The notes under the pieces were generated by a model that was not told the DNA's origin, did not search any database, and was given only the letters and a program-made list of their open reading frames with translations. 64,000 nucleotides of DNA from Pelolinea submarina. Lineage in GTDB: Bacteria > Chloroflexota > Anaerolineae > Anaerolineales > Anaerolineaceae. The stretch covers positions 2,666,001 to 2,730,000 of the forward strand of contig NZ_AP018437.1 in the NCBI RefSeq assembly GCF_003966975.1, read 5' to 3'. The position numbers were made by a program, and so were the translations under genes. This document shows positions 41,137 to 49,769 of this stretch, one piece after another. Numbering within the stretch: position 1 is the stretch's first letter; each line of letters opens with the position of its first letter.

Positions 41137-42535
41137 ATCTCTTGAAAACAAAATCAACGACGCGGTTCAATCCGTTGAACCCTCGCCGGAATTTAGTGAA
41201 AAACTGTGGAAGGAAATGCGATCTTCCACCCAACCGGATCGCGCCCCCCGGCGCGCGCCGCAATTGCGCTGGCTACCGGCCGCGGCGGTGATTGCGCTGG
41301 CGGTGATCTTGCTGGTCGTTTCCCCGCAGCGGGTATGGGCCAGCTTGCGCGGCTTGTTCGACTTCCTGCCGGGCATCGGTCTGGTGCAGGACGATGAAAC
41401 CACGCTGTATCTATACGAACCGGTCAGTCTGGAGCAAGACGGCGCCGTTTTGACCATCGAACAGGTGGTCTCGGACGCCAACCAGACGGTGGTCACCTAT
41501 CGCATCGAAGGGCTGCCCAAAAACAGTCAACACTGCTCCTATAACGTTAACCGTCTGCGGCTGCCGAACGGCAAGGAACTGCTCCCGACCGGCGGCGGAT
41601 TGAGCAACGAAGGTGGCATCGTGCAGGCGCGCATCCAATTCTTTGCCCTGCCGGAGGGTGTTACCCAGGCCGCGCTCTATACGGCCGTTGACCCGGACGA
41701 CCCGGAAATTTCAACATGCGGCGCCCCCAAGGAATGGAAGGTGGATTTCAGCCTGAGTACCGAAAAGCCGACCGATATGGAACTGCTGCCGGTAGTGGAG
41801 AGCACCGCCGAAAGCACCGCGGAAGCAGGCGATAATGACGTAAAGATCAGCATTGATAAAAACGTCGCATTGGATGACGGCTATATTCTGTACGGCAGCT
41901 TCCAATTATCCAATCCAAATTGGCAGGCCGCCAGCATTGACTTCGAGACAATCACAGCTCAGGATGCAGCCGGCAAAGAAATCCCGTTGGAACAGGAAGA
42001 TGTTCTCCCCGACCCCAGCGGATTCACCGTGGATAATATTTTTGCGATCAAGGTTGCTGACAAGGATTTCACTCCTCCTTTAACGCTGCACGTGAAAAAC
42101 CTGTGGATAAATGCTATTTATGACGAAGGCATTCCTGTTTTCTCCTTCGACGCCGGCCCAGACCCGCAAGTGGGACAAAACTGGGAAATTAATAAAGAAG
42201 TCACTGTAGATGGGATCCGGATCAATTTTCGAGATGTTGAGGTTGTCGAAGAACCGACCGATCAGGGGCGGGATGACAGCCTGGAAAAAGGGTATGCCAT
42301 CACGGTCACGGAAAGCAGCGCTCAGTATTTCAGCGGAACCTACTTCTGCACAGGCCAGGGAGAAGGTACGCCGGATTACGGAACAGCCGGCCCGTCCAGC
42401 GAGCTTTACCCGTTCATCTACTATTATTCCGGCGGCCTGCCTTACGGTTCGGTTACCTGTAGTATTTTCCATGCGAATTTCCTGCATCCGGGGAATTGGG
42501 ACATCGAGTGGCAGCCGCCGCTGGCTGACGAATAA
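41129..42535 (+). CDS. Membrane-anchored anti-sigma-type protein with large extracytoplasmic domain
   Basis: The ATG at 41129 follows GGAGA and overlaps the sigma gene, giving 468 residues. A cytoplasmic N-terminus of about 48 residues could bind the sigma factor. One membrane span follows (about residues 49-66, LPAAAVIALAVILLVV). The extracytoplasmic part has a DUF4179-like start (DETTLYLYEPVSLEQDGAVL) and two beta-rich portions joined by a Glu/Thr-rich linker (ESTAESTAEAGDND). It has no zinc-binding anti-sigma motif. The signal sensed is unknown. Confidence 0.75.
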   Translation: MTKSLENKINDAVQSVEPSPEFSEKLWKEMRSSTQPDRAPRRAPQLRWLPAAAVIALAVILLVVSPQRVWASLRGLFDFLPGIGLVQDDETTLYLYEPVSLEQDGAVLTIEQVVSDANQTVVTYRIEGLPKNSQHCSYNVNRLRLPNGKELLPTGGGLSNEGGIVQARIQFFALPEGVTQAALYTAVDPDDPEISTCGAPKEWKVDFSLSTEKPTDMELLPVVESTAESTAEAGDNDVKISIDKNVALDDGYILYGSFQLSNPNWQAASIDFETITAQDAAGKEIPLEQEDVLPDPSGFTVDNIFAIKVADKDFTPPLTLHVKNLWINAIYDEGIPVFSFDAGPDPQVGQNWEINKEVTVDGIRINFRDVEVVEEPTDQGRDDSLEKGYAITVTESSAQYFSGTYFCTGQGEGTPDYGTAGPSSELYPFIYYYSGGLPYGSVTCSIFHANFLHPGNWDIEWQPPLADE

Positions 42536-42580
42536 AATAACAGGCTCTCCGCGCATTTCATTTTGCGCCGGGGTATAAAA

Positions 42581-42612
42581 AACGGGCATACCCAATGGGT
42601 ATGCCCGTTTTC
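42581..42612. terminator. Bidirectional terminator
   Basis: Stem AACGGGCATACCC/GGGTATGCCCGTT with loop AAT, T-run to the right and A-run to the left. It serves the anti-sigma gene (+) and the nucleoside hydrolase gene (-), which converge here. Confidence 0.88.
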
Positions 42613-42637
42613 ATTTTTACCGGAATCTATCTACTTT

Positions 42638-43744
42638 TTATTTCAAAATATCAAAAATGGTTTTTCGCACCCCGATATAATCGGTCATCGAAGTGAACCG
42701 GGTATATTTTGCGCTGTTATCCAACCGAATAGTCTGGCCGTGGGTGTCGCCTGTTTCAGCAATCACATCCACGCCGTCATAAGTCCAGGTGAAATAACCT
42801 GGATTGGTCATCGCTACACCTGCCACAATATCCCAGATTTTGAAGTCACCGCCCCAATTGTTGAAATTCTGCTGCCATGACCGCTCCAACAATTGCAGGG
42901 CAGGATCATCACTGCCGGCAATTTTGTCGTAATCCTCCCGGCTGACGATGAAATCATCCGAGCCATCCAGAGAAACGATCGACAGAGGGATGCCGGAGTT
43001 GAACACCTGTTTGGCTGCCAGCGGATCGACAAAGATATTCCATTCGGCAGCGTGGTTGTTCTCGTAACCCGGTGATTCATTCAGGTTGCCGCCTCGGTTG
43101 AAAGCGCCGCCCATAATAACTACCTGGGCAATATTATCCGCAATGCCGGGATCCTGCTGCAATGCCAGCGCCAAATCGGTCTGCGCGCCGGTCACCAGGA
43201 GGACCACCTTTTCCGGTGATTCATTCACCAGCCGCACGATCAAATCCGCCCCATTTTCAGCAGTGTAATCCTGTGAAGCGGCCGGCAGAGAAACGCCCCA
43301 GAAATTATCAGCGCCGCTGCGCCAACCGGCGGGAAATTCATTATGGGCCGGATCCAGCGGATCTTCCGCCCCCACACCAATGGGTACATCATCCAGGTCA
43401 AGTACATCATATAAAAAGATCTGCCATTCCTTGAGTGATTTCTCCGGATGTTGTTCGCCGTAAGATTGGATCACGCCCAGCAGCTTGACACGAGGATGCT
43501 TGCTGATATAAACCAACGTGGCCACATCGTCCGGCGCGCCGTCGTGCGAAAAAATAACCGGTAGAGAACCTTCTGAAGCATCATCAAAGTACTGGATTTC
43601 CGAGGTTGCGGTCGGTTGAAGTGTCGCTTCCGGCGCCGGTTCGGTGGGCAGAACAGCAGGGGTTGGTTCCTGCGCGGTTATGCAGCCGTTGAAAAACACG
43701 AACGTTAATACCAATAAGGCAGTCGATAATTTATTTCTCGTCAT
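42638..43744 (-). CDS. Nucleoside hydrolase-like lipoprotein
   Basis: The ATG at 43744 lies 6 bases after GGAGGG and gives 368 residues; an upstream ATG at 43786 lacks such a site. A signal peptide with lipobox (FFNGC) and a Thr/Pro-rich linker precede a domain of the inosine-uridine nucleoside hydrolase family: PVIFSHDGAPDDVATLVY (variant of DTDPGxDDA), LLVTGAQTDLALAL, VVIMGGAFNRGG and AAEWNIFVDPLAAKQVF. The first metal-site Asp of DTDPG is replaced, so activity needs testing. External nucleoside cleavage or binding is likely. Confidence 0.83.
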   Translation of the reverse strand: MTRNKLSTALLVLTFVFFNGCITAQEPTPAVLPTEPAPEATLQPTATSEIQYFDDASEGSLPVIFSHDGAPDDVATLVYISKHPRVKLLGVIQSYGEQHPEKSLKEWQIFLYDVLDLDDVPIGVGAEDPLDPAHNEFPAGWRSGADNFWGVSLPAASQDYTAENGADLIVRLVNESPEKVVLLVTGAQTDLALALQQDPGIADNIAQVVIMGGAFNRGGNLNESPGYENNHAAEWNIFVDPLAAKQVFNSGIPLSIVSLDGSDDFIVSREDYDKIAGSDDPALQLLERSWQQNFNNWGGDFKIWDIVAGVAMTNPGYFTWTYDGVDVIAETGDTHGQTIRLDNSAKYTRFTSMTDYIGVRKTIFDILK

Positions 43745-44074
43745 GCTTGTCCCTCCACTATTTATTCTTAAATGGTTGTTCCGCAATATTTTAGCATAGA
43801 CCTTTTATAGACATAGTCAGTTTCGTTATTACCGATTTAAATAAGCCAGGCGAAGCTAATCTTTTGCAAATGACGATCATTCTGCCGGCCTGAAATTTCC
43901 GTTGTGTTAAGTGAAGAACCATAAAAAGGTGCATTTCATTCTATTTATATTGACATTTTCCCAACTCGTACTAAAATATATACAACTCGTATATACATGT
44001 TAGTTATACAAGTTGATAACACAAGTTCAATCTTACTTGAGTTTAAAAAGGCACTTTTGCACAGAGAGGATCAG
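43745..44074 (+). promoter_or_regulatory. Promoter and operator region of the GntR-PTS operon
   Basis: TTGACA (43950-43955), a 16-base spacer and TAAAAT (43972-43977) form a good promoter. CAACTCGTA occurs twice (43962 and 43984). The second copy is in inverted relation to TATACAAGTTG (44005-44015). This AT-rich, palindrome-rich stretch fits GntR/HutC-type control. An in-frame ATG at 43997 would lie inside the operator and is not preferred as gene start. Confidence 0.65.
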
Positions 44075-44785
44075 ATGCCAGAAAACGTACCGATCTATCA
44101 GCAAATCACAGCTTATATAAAAGAAACCATTGAAAAAGGAATCTATCAGAAAGGGAACATCATCCCTTCTGAACAGGAGCTATGCAACCAATTTGATACC
44201 AGCCGGATGACGGTGAGGCGCGCAATAAATGACTTGGTCAATGATGGCACGCTCTACCGCATCCAGGGCAGGGGAACTTTTGTGTCCCATTTTGTTTTCC
44301 GTAAATATTTGGAGGTATTGGGGTTTTCCTATCACATGAGAACCCTTGGCTTTCAACCGAGCAGTAAAATCTTGTCCTTTGAAATCCAAAAACCGGAAAA
44401 AAACATTGCCGAGGAATTGAAAATATTGCCCTCTGACAATGTTTTTTATTTAAGTAGGGTGAGAATGGCTGACCTTGAACCCATTGCGATTGAGAATGTC
44501 TTCCTGCCCGAAAAACGGTTTCCGGGGCTTGATAAATATTCACTTGAGGAGAACTCCCTTTATGACACATTGAGAACCTATTACAAAACTGAAATTTTCT
44601 TAAGGCATGAAAAAATAAATGCAATTGTCGCGGAAGGTACGGATGCAAATATCCTGTTTTCGAAGAACAAAGGGGTAGTGATGCATACCTGGGGGGTGGA
44701 CTTCGATACAAATATGAATCCCATTGCCTATGCCGATTCCCTTTACCACGGAACGAAATACACTTTCGATATCGTTATCAAGTAA
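44075..44785 (+). CDS. GntR/HutC-family transcriptional regulator
   Basis: The ATG at 44075 is preceded by GAGAGGA and gives 236 residues. The N-terminal GntR winged helix (IYQQITAYIKETIEKGIYQK, then IPSEQELCNQFDTSRMTVRR) is followed by a UTRA ligand-binding domain (FVFRKYLEVLGFSYHMR, LEPIAIENVFLP, AYADSLYHGTKYTFDIV). Such regulators bind phosphosugars. It begins the AT-rich PTS-NanE operon and probably represses it until an amino-sugar phosphate (for example ManNAc-6-P) is present. That ligand is inferred from context. Confidence 0.93.
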   Translation: MPENVPIYQQITAYIKETIEKGIYQKGNIIPSEQELCNQFDTSRMTVRRAINDLVNDGTLYRIQGRGTFVSHFVFRKYLEVLGFSYHMRTLGFQPSSKILSFEIQKPEKNIAEELKILPSDNVFYLSRVRMADLEPIAIENVFLPEKRFPGLDKYSLEENSLYDTLRTYYKTEIFLRHEKINAIVAEGTDANILFSKNKGVVMHTWGVDFDTNMNPIAYADSLYHGTKYTFDIVIK

Positions 44786-44796
44786 TTGAGAGAAAA

Positions 44797-45225
44797 ATGG
44801 CAACAACAGAGCAGAATGAAACTTTAGGTATCCTGGTTTGTACACATTCTTCACTGGCAGATAGCCTGAAACAAGCAATTGAAATGCTGATGGGTCCTCA
44901 AGAGAATTTTGAGACCCTTGGACTTTATGAAGGCGGAGATGTTTTCAGCTTGTGTGAAGAAATAAAGAAGCAGGTTGGCAACATGCATACGAAAAAGAAT
45001 CTGGTATTTACGGATTTATTCGGTGCATCGCCAAGCAATGCTGCTGCAATGTCCCTGGTAGATATTGACGCCGTAATTATTACGGGGGTGAATTTACCCA
45101 TGCTCGCAGAGGTGCTCACTTTGAGGGGCCAGCAGCAGGATCTTAATGATTTAGTTATTGATATTGTGAATAAAGGTAAAGATAGCATCCGCACCATAAC
45201 AAAAGAGATGTTATCGAAAGGTTAG
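44797..45225 (+). CDS. PTS EIIA, mannose family
   Basis: The 142-residue protein is of the EIIA-Man type: ILVCTHSSLADSLKQAIEML with the phospho-accepting His, a TDLFGASPSNAAAM segment and ITGVNLPMLAEVL. It sits 11 bases after the gntR stop and 5 bases before the EIIB gene. With EIIB and the fused EIIC-EIID it forms a complete mannose-type permease. Confidence 0.92.
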   Translation: MATTEQNETLGILVCTHSSLADSLKQAIEMLMGPQENFETLGLYEGGDVFSLCEEIKKQVGNMHTKKNLVFTDLFGASPSNAAAMSLVDIDAVIITGVNLPMLAEVLTLRGQQQDLNDLVIDIVNKGKDSIRTITKEMLSKG

Positions 45226-45230
45226 CAAAA

Positions 45231-45716
45231 ATGATTACATTAATAAGATGTGATGATCGATTGATTCACGGACAATGTATTGTTAGGGTTTTGGCTGATT
45301 TCAAAATTGAAAAGATTGTAATCATCGATGATATTACAGCTTCCAATCCCGTACTGAAGAGTGTTTTCCTTTTAGCTGTTCCCCCTCAAACAAAAGCGGT
45401 GATCCTCACGACTGATGAGGCAAAGACCAACCTGCGTGAATTTATTGAAAATAATGAGCATGTTTTACTGCTGATGAGATCTCCAATGGTTGCGTTGGAG
45501 CTTTTCAAATCTTATCCGGAACTCAAGCAAGAGTTGAATATCGGCCCAATCAGCTACCGCCCGGACACCAGGAAGATTACAACCTATGCGTACCTTACCA
45601 GCGAAGAGATGGACGCAGTCAATCAACTTATAGAAAGGAGGGTCCGAGTTTATTTCAATCAAACAATCGATCAGAAAATTATTGAATGGAACGAAGTAAG
45701 AGATTTATTTAAGTAA
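45231..45716 (+). CDS. PTS EIIB, mannose family
   Basis: The 161-residue protein carries the EIIB-Man active-site motif RCDDRLIHGQCIVRV, with the phospho-accepting His. The family segments IVIIDDITASNP and LNIGPISYRP are also clear. It takes phosphate from EIIA and passes it to the sugar bound by EIIC-EIID. Confidence 0.93.
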   Translation: MITLIRCDDRLIHGQCIVRVLADFKIEKIVIIDDITASNPVLKSVFLLAVPPQTKAVILTTDEAKTNLREFIENNEHVLLLMRSPMVALELFKSYPELKQELNIGPISYRPDTRKITTYAYLTSEEMDAVNQLIERRVRVYFNQTIDQKIIEWNEVRDLFK

Positions 45717-45748
45717 AAAAATTTTGAAAGGTTAATAAAGGTGAAGAA

Positions 45749-47359
45749 ATGATTTTTTGGCAAGCACTTCTCATTGCCATCTTTGGGTATTGCTCTTCAA
45801 TCTATTCACCCTGGGCCATTGGGCTATTAGGCGGGTGGTATACGATGGGAAGGCCCCTGGTATCCGGCATGATCATCGGCGCGATTCTGGGAGATATCCA
45901 AACGGGAATCATCATTGGAGCTGCAATTCAGGCGATGTATATCGGGTTGGTTACACCGGGCGGATCGATGCCTGCGGATGTAAACTTTGCAGCTTGGATT
46001 GGAATTCCTCTAGCGGTTATCAGCGGTGCGGATTCGACTTATGCGGTCAGTCTATCGATCGCCCTCAGTTTCCTGGGTGTCGTGGCCGTTTATGCAACCG
46101 CGTCTTTCAACTCTGTATTTGTCCACAAGATGGATCGTTACATCACGAATGGCCAGCTGGAAAAAGCAATCAACATTCCGGTCGTCGGGCAAATCACGAA
46201 CTTTGTATGCCGGTTTATTCCGATCTTCCTGGCAAACTATTTAGGCGCTCAATTTGTTCCGACCATGGTCAGTGCGATTCCTGAATGGCTCGGAGGGATC
46301 TTGACCCTGCTGGGCAGTATCCTGCCACTCATCGGGTTTGCGTTGCTGATGCAATATGTCGTCAAGAAAAAGGTGGACCTCCTGTACTATTTGTTCGGGT
46401 TCATCCTGGTTGCGGTCTTCAAAGCGCCGATCATCCCGGTTGTTTTAGTGGGTTTGTTATTAGCGTTCATGGATATCAAGTACTCTCAGGTCGACTTATC
46501 AAGCTTGAAGATGATCGACCAAAAGAAATCGGAGAACAGGTTCAAATTACTTGATCAAAAGGATGTACGCAAAGCATATTGGAACTGGCAGTTCTGGACC
46601 CTTTCAGTGCAAAACTTCGAAAGAATGGAAGCTCCCGCGATTATCCGCATGCTGGGAAAGGTGAAAGATAAACTGTACCCCAATGACAAAGATGCTCAAA
46701 AAGCACTCCTCGAAAGGCACGAAGCTTTCTTCAACACCGAACCGTATATCGGGTCGATCATTCCCGGCATCGTGTTGGGCATGGAAGAACAAAGCGCAAT
46801 CACCAAAGAGAATTCTGCCGATCTCATCAGCAGCATAAAAACGGCGCTGATGGGACCGTTTGCCGGAATTGGAGATTCTTTGTACGTCGGCACGTTAATC
46901 CCGATTCTCTTGAGTATCGCGTTAGGTCTGTCTTCTGAAAGTGGTAGTGTAATGGGCCCAATCTTCTATGTCCTGGCTCATTTAGCAATCATGCTTCCGC
47001 TCACCTGGTTCCTGTTCAAGAGCGGGTATAGCATGGGCATGGATTCCGCCCAATTAGTTTTATCCGGCGGTATTAAAGACAAAATCACCCAGGGGATGAA
47101 CATTGTGGGTTTGATCGTTGTAGGGGCGATCACCACCATGTATGTAAACGTAAAGACGGGGCTGACGTTTACGCAAGGTGATATGGTAATTGACCTGAAC
47201 TCAGCATTGAATAGCTTGTTCCCCAACATCATTACGATTTTATTAGGTTTGGCTACCTATTACCTGCTTGTGAATAAAAAGATGAAGATCGGATACCTGT
47301 TCCTGGTCTTTATCGCTTTAGCGGTAGTTGGATATTTCACTAATTTATTGGTCGTGTAA
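45749..47359 (+). CDS. PTS EIIC-EIID fusion, mannose family
   Basis: Two normally separate membrane subunits are in one 536-residue frame. Residues about 1-245 match EIIC-Man (ALLIAIFGYCSSIYSPWAIG, IIIGAAIQAMYIGLVTPGGS, VNFAAWIGIPLAV). Residues about 265-536 match EIID-Man (DVRKAYWNWQFWTLSVQNFE, GIVLGMEEQSA, LMGPFAGIGDSLYVGTLIPI). The join is a short charged linker (KMIDQKKSENRFKLLDQKD). The reading frame is continuous with no sign of frameshift. EIIC-EIID forms the sugar channel. The likely substrate is an amino sugar such as ManNAc, given NanE downstream. Confidence 0.9.
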   Translation: MIFWQALLIAIFGYCSSIYSPWAIGLLGGWYTMGRPLVSGMIIGAILGDIQTGIIIGAAIQAMYIGLVTPGGSMPADVNFAAWIGIPLAVISGADSTYAVSLSIALSFLGVVAVYATASFNSVFVHKMDRYITNGQLEKAINIPVVGQITNFVCRFIPIFLANYLGAQFVPTMVSAIPEWLGGILTLLGSILPLIGFALLMQYVVKKKVDLLYYLFGFILVAVFKAPIIPVVLVGLLLAFMDIKYSQVDLSSLKMIDQKKSENRFKLLDQKDVRKAYWNWQFWTLSVQNFERMEAPAIIRMLGKVKDKLYPNDKDAQKALLERHEAFFNTEPYIGSIIPGIVLGMEEQSAITKENSADLISSIKTALMGPFAGIGDSLYVGTLIPILLSIALGLSSESGSVMGPIFYVLAHLAIMLPLTWFLFKSGYSMGMDSAQLVLSGGIKDKITQGMNIVGLIVVGAITTMYVNVKTGLTFTQGDMVIDLNSALNSLFPNIITILLGLATYYLLVNKKMKIGYLFLVFIALAVVGYFTNLLVV

Positions 47360-47377
47360 AAAGCCAATAAACGTCCT

Positions 47378-47416
47378 GTCTGAGCCCCTTCATCATGATG
47401 AATGGGGCTCAGACAC
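47378..47416. other. Long near-perfect palindrome between the PTS and nanE genes
   Basis: Arms TGTCTGAGCCCC and GGGGCTCAGACA enclose TTCATCATGATGAA, itself a palindrome, with a single unpaired T. There is no T-run, so it looks more like an mRNA-processing or stabilising hairpin, or a binding site, than a terminator. Confidence 0.6.
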
Positions 47417-47472
47417 CAATTTAAACTGCCCAGCTTTATAGGGAAGCAAAGGCAATTAAACGGCGAGAATAT

Positions 47473-48240
47473 ATGAATACTATTTTAACAGAACTTCAAC
47501 ATAAATTGATTGTATCGTGCCAGGCTTTTCCGGGTTCACCTTTGTATGGGCCGGATTATTTACAAAAAATGGCGATGTGCGCCATAAAAGGTGGGGCCGG
47601 TGGAATTCGGGCATGTTGGCCGGATAATATTAAAGCTATCAGAAGCATTACTGACCTTCCTATCGTCGGCATAAACAAAGTTGGATTTGATGATCCTCAA
47701 TCATTGGATAAGGTATATATCACGCCCACTTTCGAATCTGCAGCAGAAGTAATTGAGGCAGGCGCTGATATTTTGGGTATGGATAGCACCCCAAGGGGGA
47801 GAACTTATGATGATATCAACAAGCTTATTGAACAGATTAGGAAATACTATCCTGAAATTCTGATAATGGCCGATTTATCCACAGTCGAAGAAGGATTAAA
47901 AGCTGAGGAGATGGGTGTTGACGTTGTCTCTACAACGCTCTCAGGATATACACGCAGCAGTCTAAAATCCAGTTTACTGGAGAAATCGACGTATATGGAT
48001 GAGGCAAAATTGGATAATTTGATTCACGAGGAACCTCCTGATCTCGATTTACTTAAAGCGCTGAAGAAAAGCGTAAAAATCAAAATCAACGCTGAAGGCA
48101 GAATTTGGAAAGTAGAGCAAGTTATTGATGCAATGAAATGCGGTGTGGATATGGTCACTGTTGGGGCCGCAATCACCATGCCGGAAAAGATAACGAGTAA
48201 ATTTGTCAATGCAATAAATACGGTTTACCCTTCTGATTAA
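47473..48240 (+). CDS. nanE: N-acylmannosamine-6-phosphate 2-epimerase
   Basis: The 255-residue TIM-barrel protein fits NanE, which converts ManNAc-6-phosphate to GlcNAc-6-phosphate. Family signatures are KLIVSCQAFPGSPLY (N-terminal strand), KGGAGGIRACWPDNIKAI, LPIVGINK, GADILGMDSTPRGR, and VVSTTLSGYTR. The C-terminal phosphate-binding part is IKINAEGRIWKVEQ and VDMVTVGAAITMPEKI. It follows the mannose-type PTS, which would supply its substrate. The NagA encoded at 32.6 kb could then act on the product. Confidence 0.9.
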   Translation: MNTILTELQHKLIVSCQAFPGSPLYGPDYLQKMAMCAIKGGAGGIRACWPDNIKAIRSITDLPIVGINKVGFDDPQSLDKVYITPTFESAAEVIEAGADILGMDSTPRGRTYDDINKLIEQIRKYYPEILIMADLSTVEEGLKAEEMGVDVVSTTLSGYTRSSLKSSLLEKSTYMDEAKLDNLIHEEPPDLDLLKALKKSVKIKINAEGRIWKVEQVIDAMKCGVDMVTVGAAITMPEKITSKFVNAINTVYPSD

Positions 48241-48333
48241 GCATAACGGGGTTTGGGTGTATGACCATCCCTATAGCGATACTTTCAGGATTAGACGCGG
48301 TCCATCCGGTAAATTGAAAAATCAATGATTCGC

Positions 48334-48371
48334 AAAAGAGCGGTCGCCCTTTGGGACGACCGCTCTTTTTT
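48334..48371. terminator. Bidirectional terminator between nanE and the histidine kinase gene
   Basis: Stem AAAAGAGCGGTCG/CGACCGCTCTTTT with an inner CCC/GGG pair and TTT loop. T-run to the right and A-run to the left. The two genes converge here. Confidence 0.88.
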
Positions 48372-48401
48372 CTTTGACCAAACTAATCAGTCATAATTCG
48401 C

Positions 48402-49769
48402 CTAACCCATATCGAGGGGCAATGAGAGCAAAACTTCACACCCGCCTGTCGTGCGGTTACTAAACTTCACTTTGCCGCCGTGGGCGTGAACAATTTGGCG
48501 AACGATAGTAAGGCCTAAACCGGAATAGGGCAAATCCGGATCTTCAGTTGGTTGATTGAGGTTCAGGCATTGTTCTTCCGCAAATCCAATGCCATCATCC
48601 ATAACCGATAAGGATATGAAAGGGGCTTCCTTGACCAGGTTGATTTGAATCGTACAGCCTTTGGGGTTATGCTGCATACTGTTGGTAATCAGGTTGGAGA
48701 CTGCTCGCGTTAACAGCTCTTCATCGCCGGTTATGGTTTCATCCTGAGTGTTTTCATCGATTTCAACATCAATGGTATAGCGCTCATCCATCATTCCATT
48801 CAGGAAATCCGCGCTGATTTTCCGTACCAGGCCCGGCAGGGAGACAGGGCTAAGGCGCAGCGGCTGCATATCATACTCAAGCTTTGAAGCCAGGTTCAAA
48901 TCACTCACCAGCGTTTTAATTCGTTGGCTCTGCCGGCGGATGATGCCGGCTTGTTCCCGCTCTGCCGTGGGGAGTTCCGCGTTGCTTTCCAGTTCGCTGG
49001 CATATCCCATCACGAGCGATAAGGGCGTGCGAATATCATGCGATATGGCCGCAATCCATTTTGTGCGGGCATTATCTCGTTTGTCCAGGGCGATATCCTG
49101 TTCAACCAGGTGCGCCGAAGCCTTATTAATCCCGGCGGCAAGTTCACCCAGCAAGCCTTTGGTGGATAATTTCACGGCTTTCTTCTCGGACATATCTCTG
49201 ATCCCACCGGCAAGCGGTTTCAGGGAATGGTACAAGCGCAAACCAAATACCAACGCAATTGCAAAGGCCAGCAGGGTATTGATTAAAAGGACCAGCGGAA
49301 TCCAGATGAAGATTTTATCGAAGACCACCATTTGATATTCAATGTTGTATTTCCATACGCTGTCTACCCGACCGCCCAGTACGAAAAGCCCATCCGGACG
49401 TCGCCAGACATAAACCGGATAATCATCCAGATACCAGCGGGAAAAACTGGCCACTTCGGGAACCGTAAACTTTTGCGGGATTTCCGCCGGCAGATTCAGG
49501 CTCCATATTACCTTGCCCGCATCGTCCAATAGCATCGCCCACTGATAATTTCCTTCAATGATTTTTTCAGTAGTGTCAGAAAGTTGGTAAGCCCCATTTT
49601 GTACCGTCAAACCCTCTGCAATCTGTGAAACAGGGTATTCCACCTGCTCAATGCTGTTCAATTGAAACATATAGATAAAGAACACCACAAAGTTCACCGC
49701 CAGCAGGATCAACGCTACACCTACTGCTGAAACCAGATAACGAGAAATAATCCGCATCACACTCTTCAT
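48402..49769 (-). CDS. Sensor histidine kinase
   Basis: The 455-residue protein has two membrane spans (about residues 13-35 and 150-175), flanking a small extracytoplasmic sensor. The kinase core shows the H-box AAISHDIRTPLSLVMGYA, N-box NLITNSMQHNP, G1 MDDGIGF and G2 GLGLTIVRQIVHAHGG. Its start overlaps the response regulator stop. Divergent from it is an ABC transporter of the antimicrobial-peptide immunity type, so the pair probably senses such peptides or the resulting envelope stress. Confidence 0.92.
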   Translation of the reverse strand: MKSVMRIISRYLVSAVGVALILLAVNFVVFFIYMFQLNSIEQVEYPVSQIAEGLTVQNGAYQLSDTTEKIIEGNYQWAMLLDDAGKVIWSLNLPAEIPQKFTVPEVASFSRWYLDDYPVYVWRRPDGLFVLGGRVDSVWKYNIEYQMVVFDKIFIWIPLVLLINTLLAFAIALVFGLRLYHSLKPLAGGIRDMSEKKAVKLSTKGLLGELAAGINKASAHLVEQDIALDKRDNARTKWIAAISHDIRTPLSLVMGYASELESNAELPTAEREQAGIIRRQSQRIKTLVSDLNLASKLEYDMQPLRLSPVSLPGLVRKISADFLNGMMDERYTIDVEIDENTQDETITGDEELLTRAVSNLITNSMQHNPKGCTIQINLVKEAPFISLSVMDDGIGFAEEQCLNLNQPTEDPDLPYSGLGLTIVRQIVHAHGGKVKFSNRTTGGCEVLLSLPLDMG

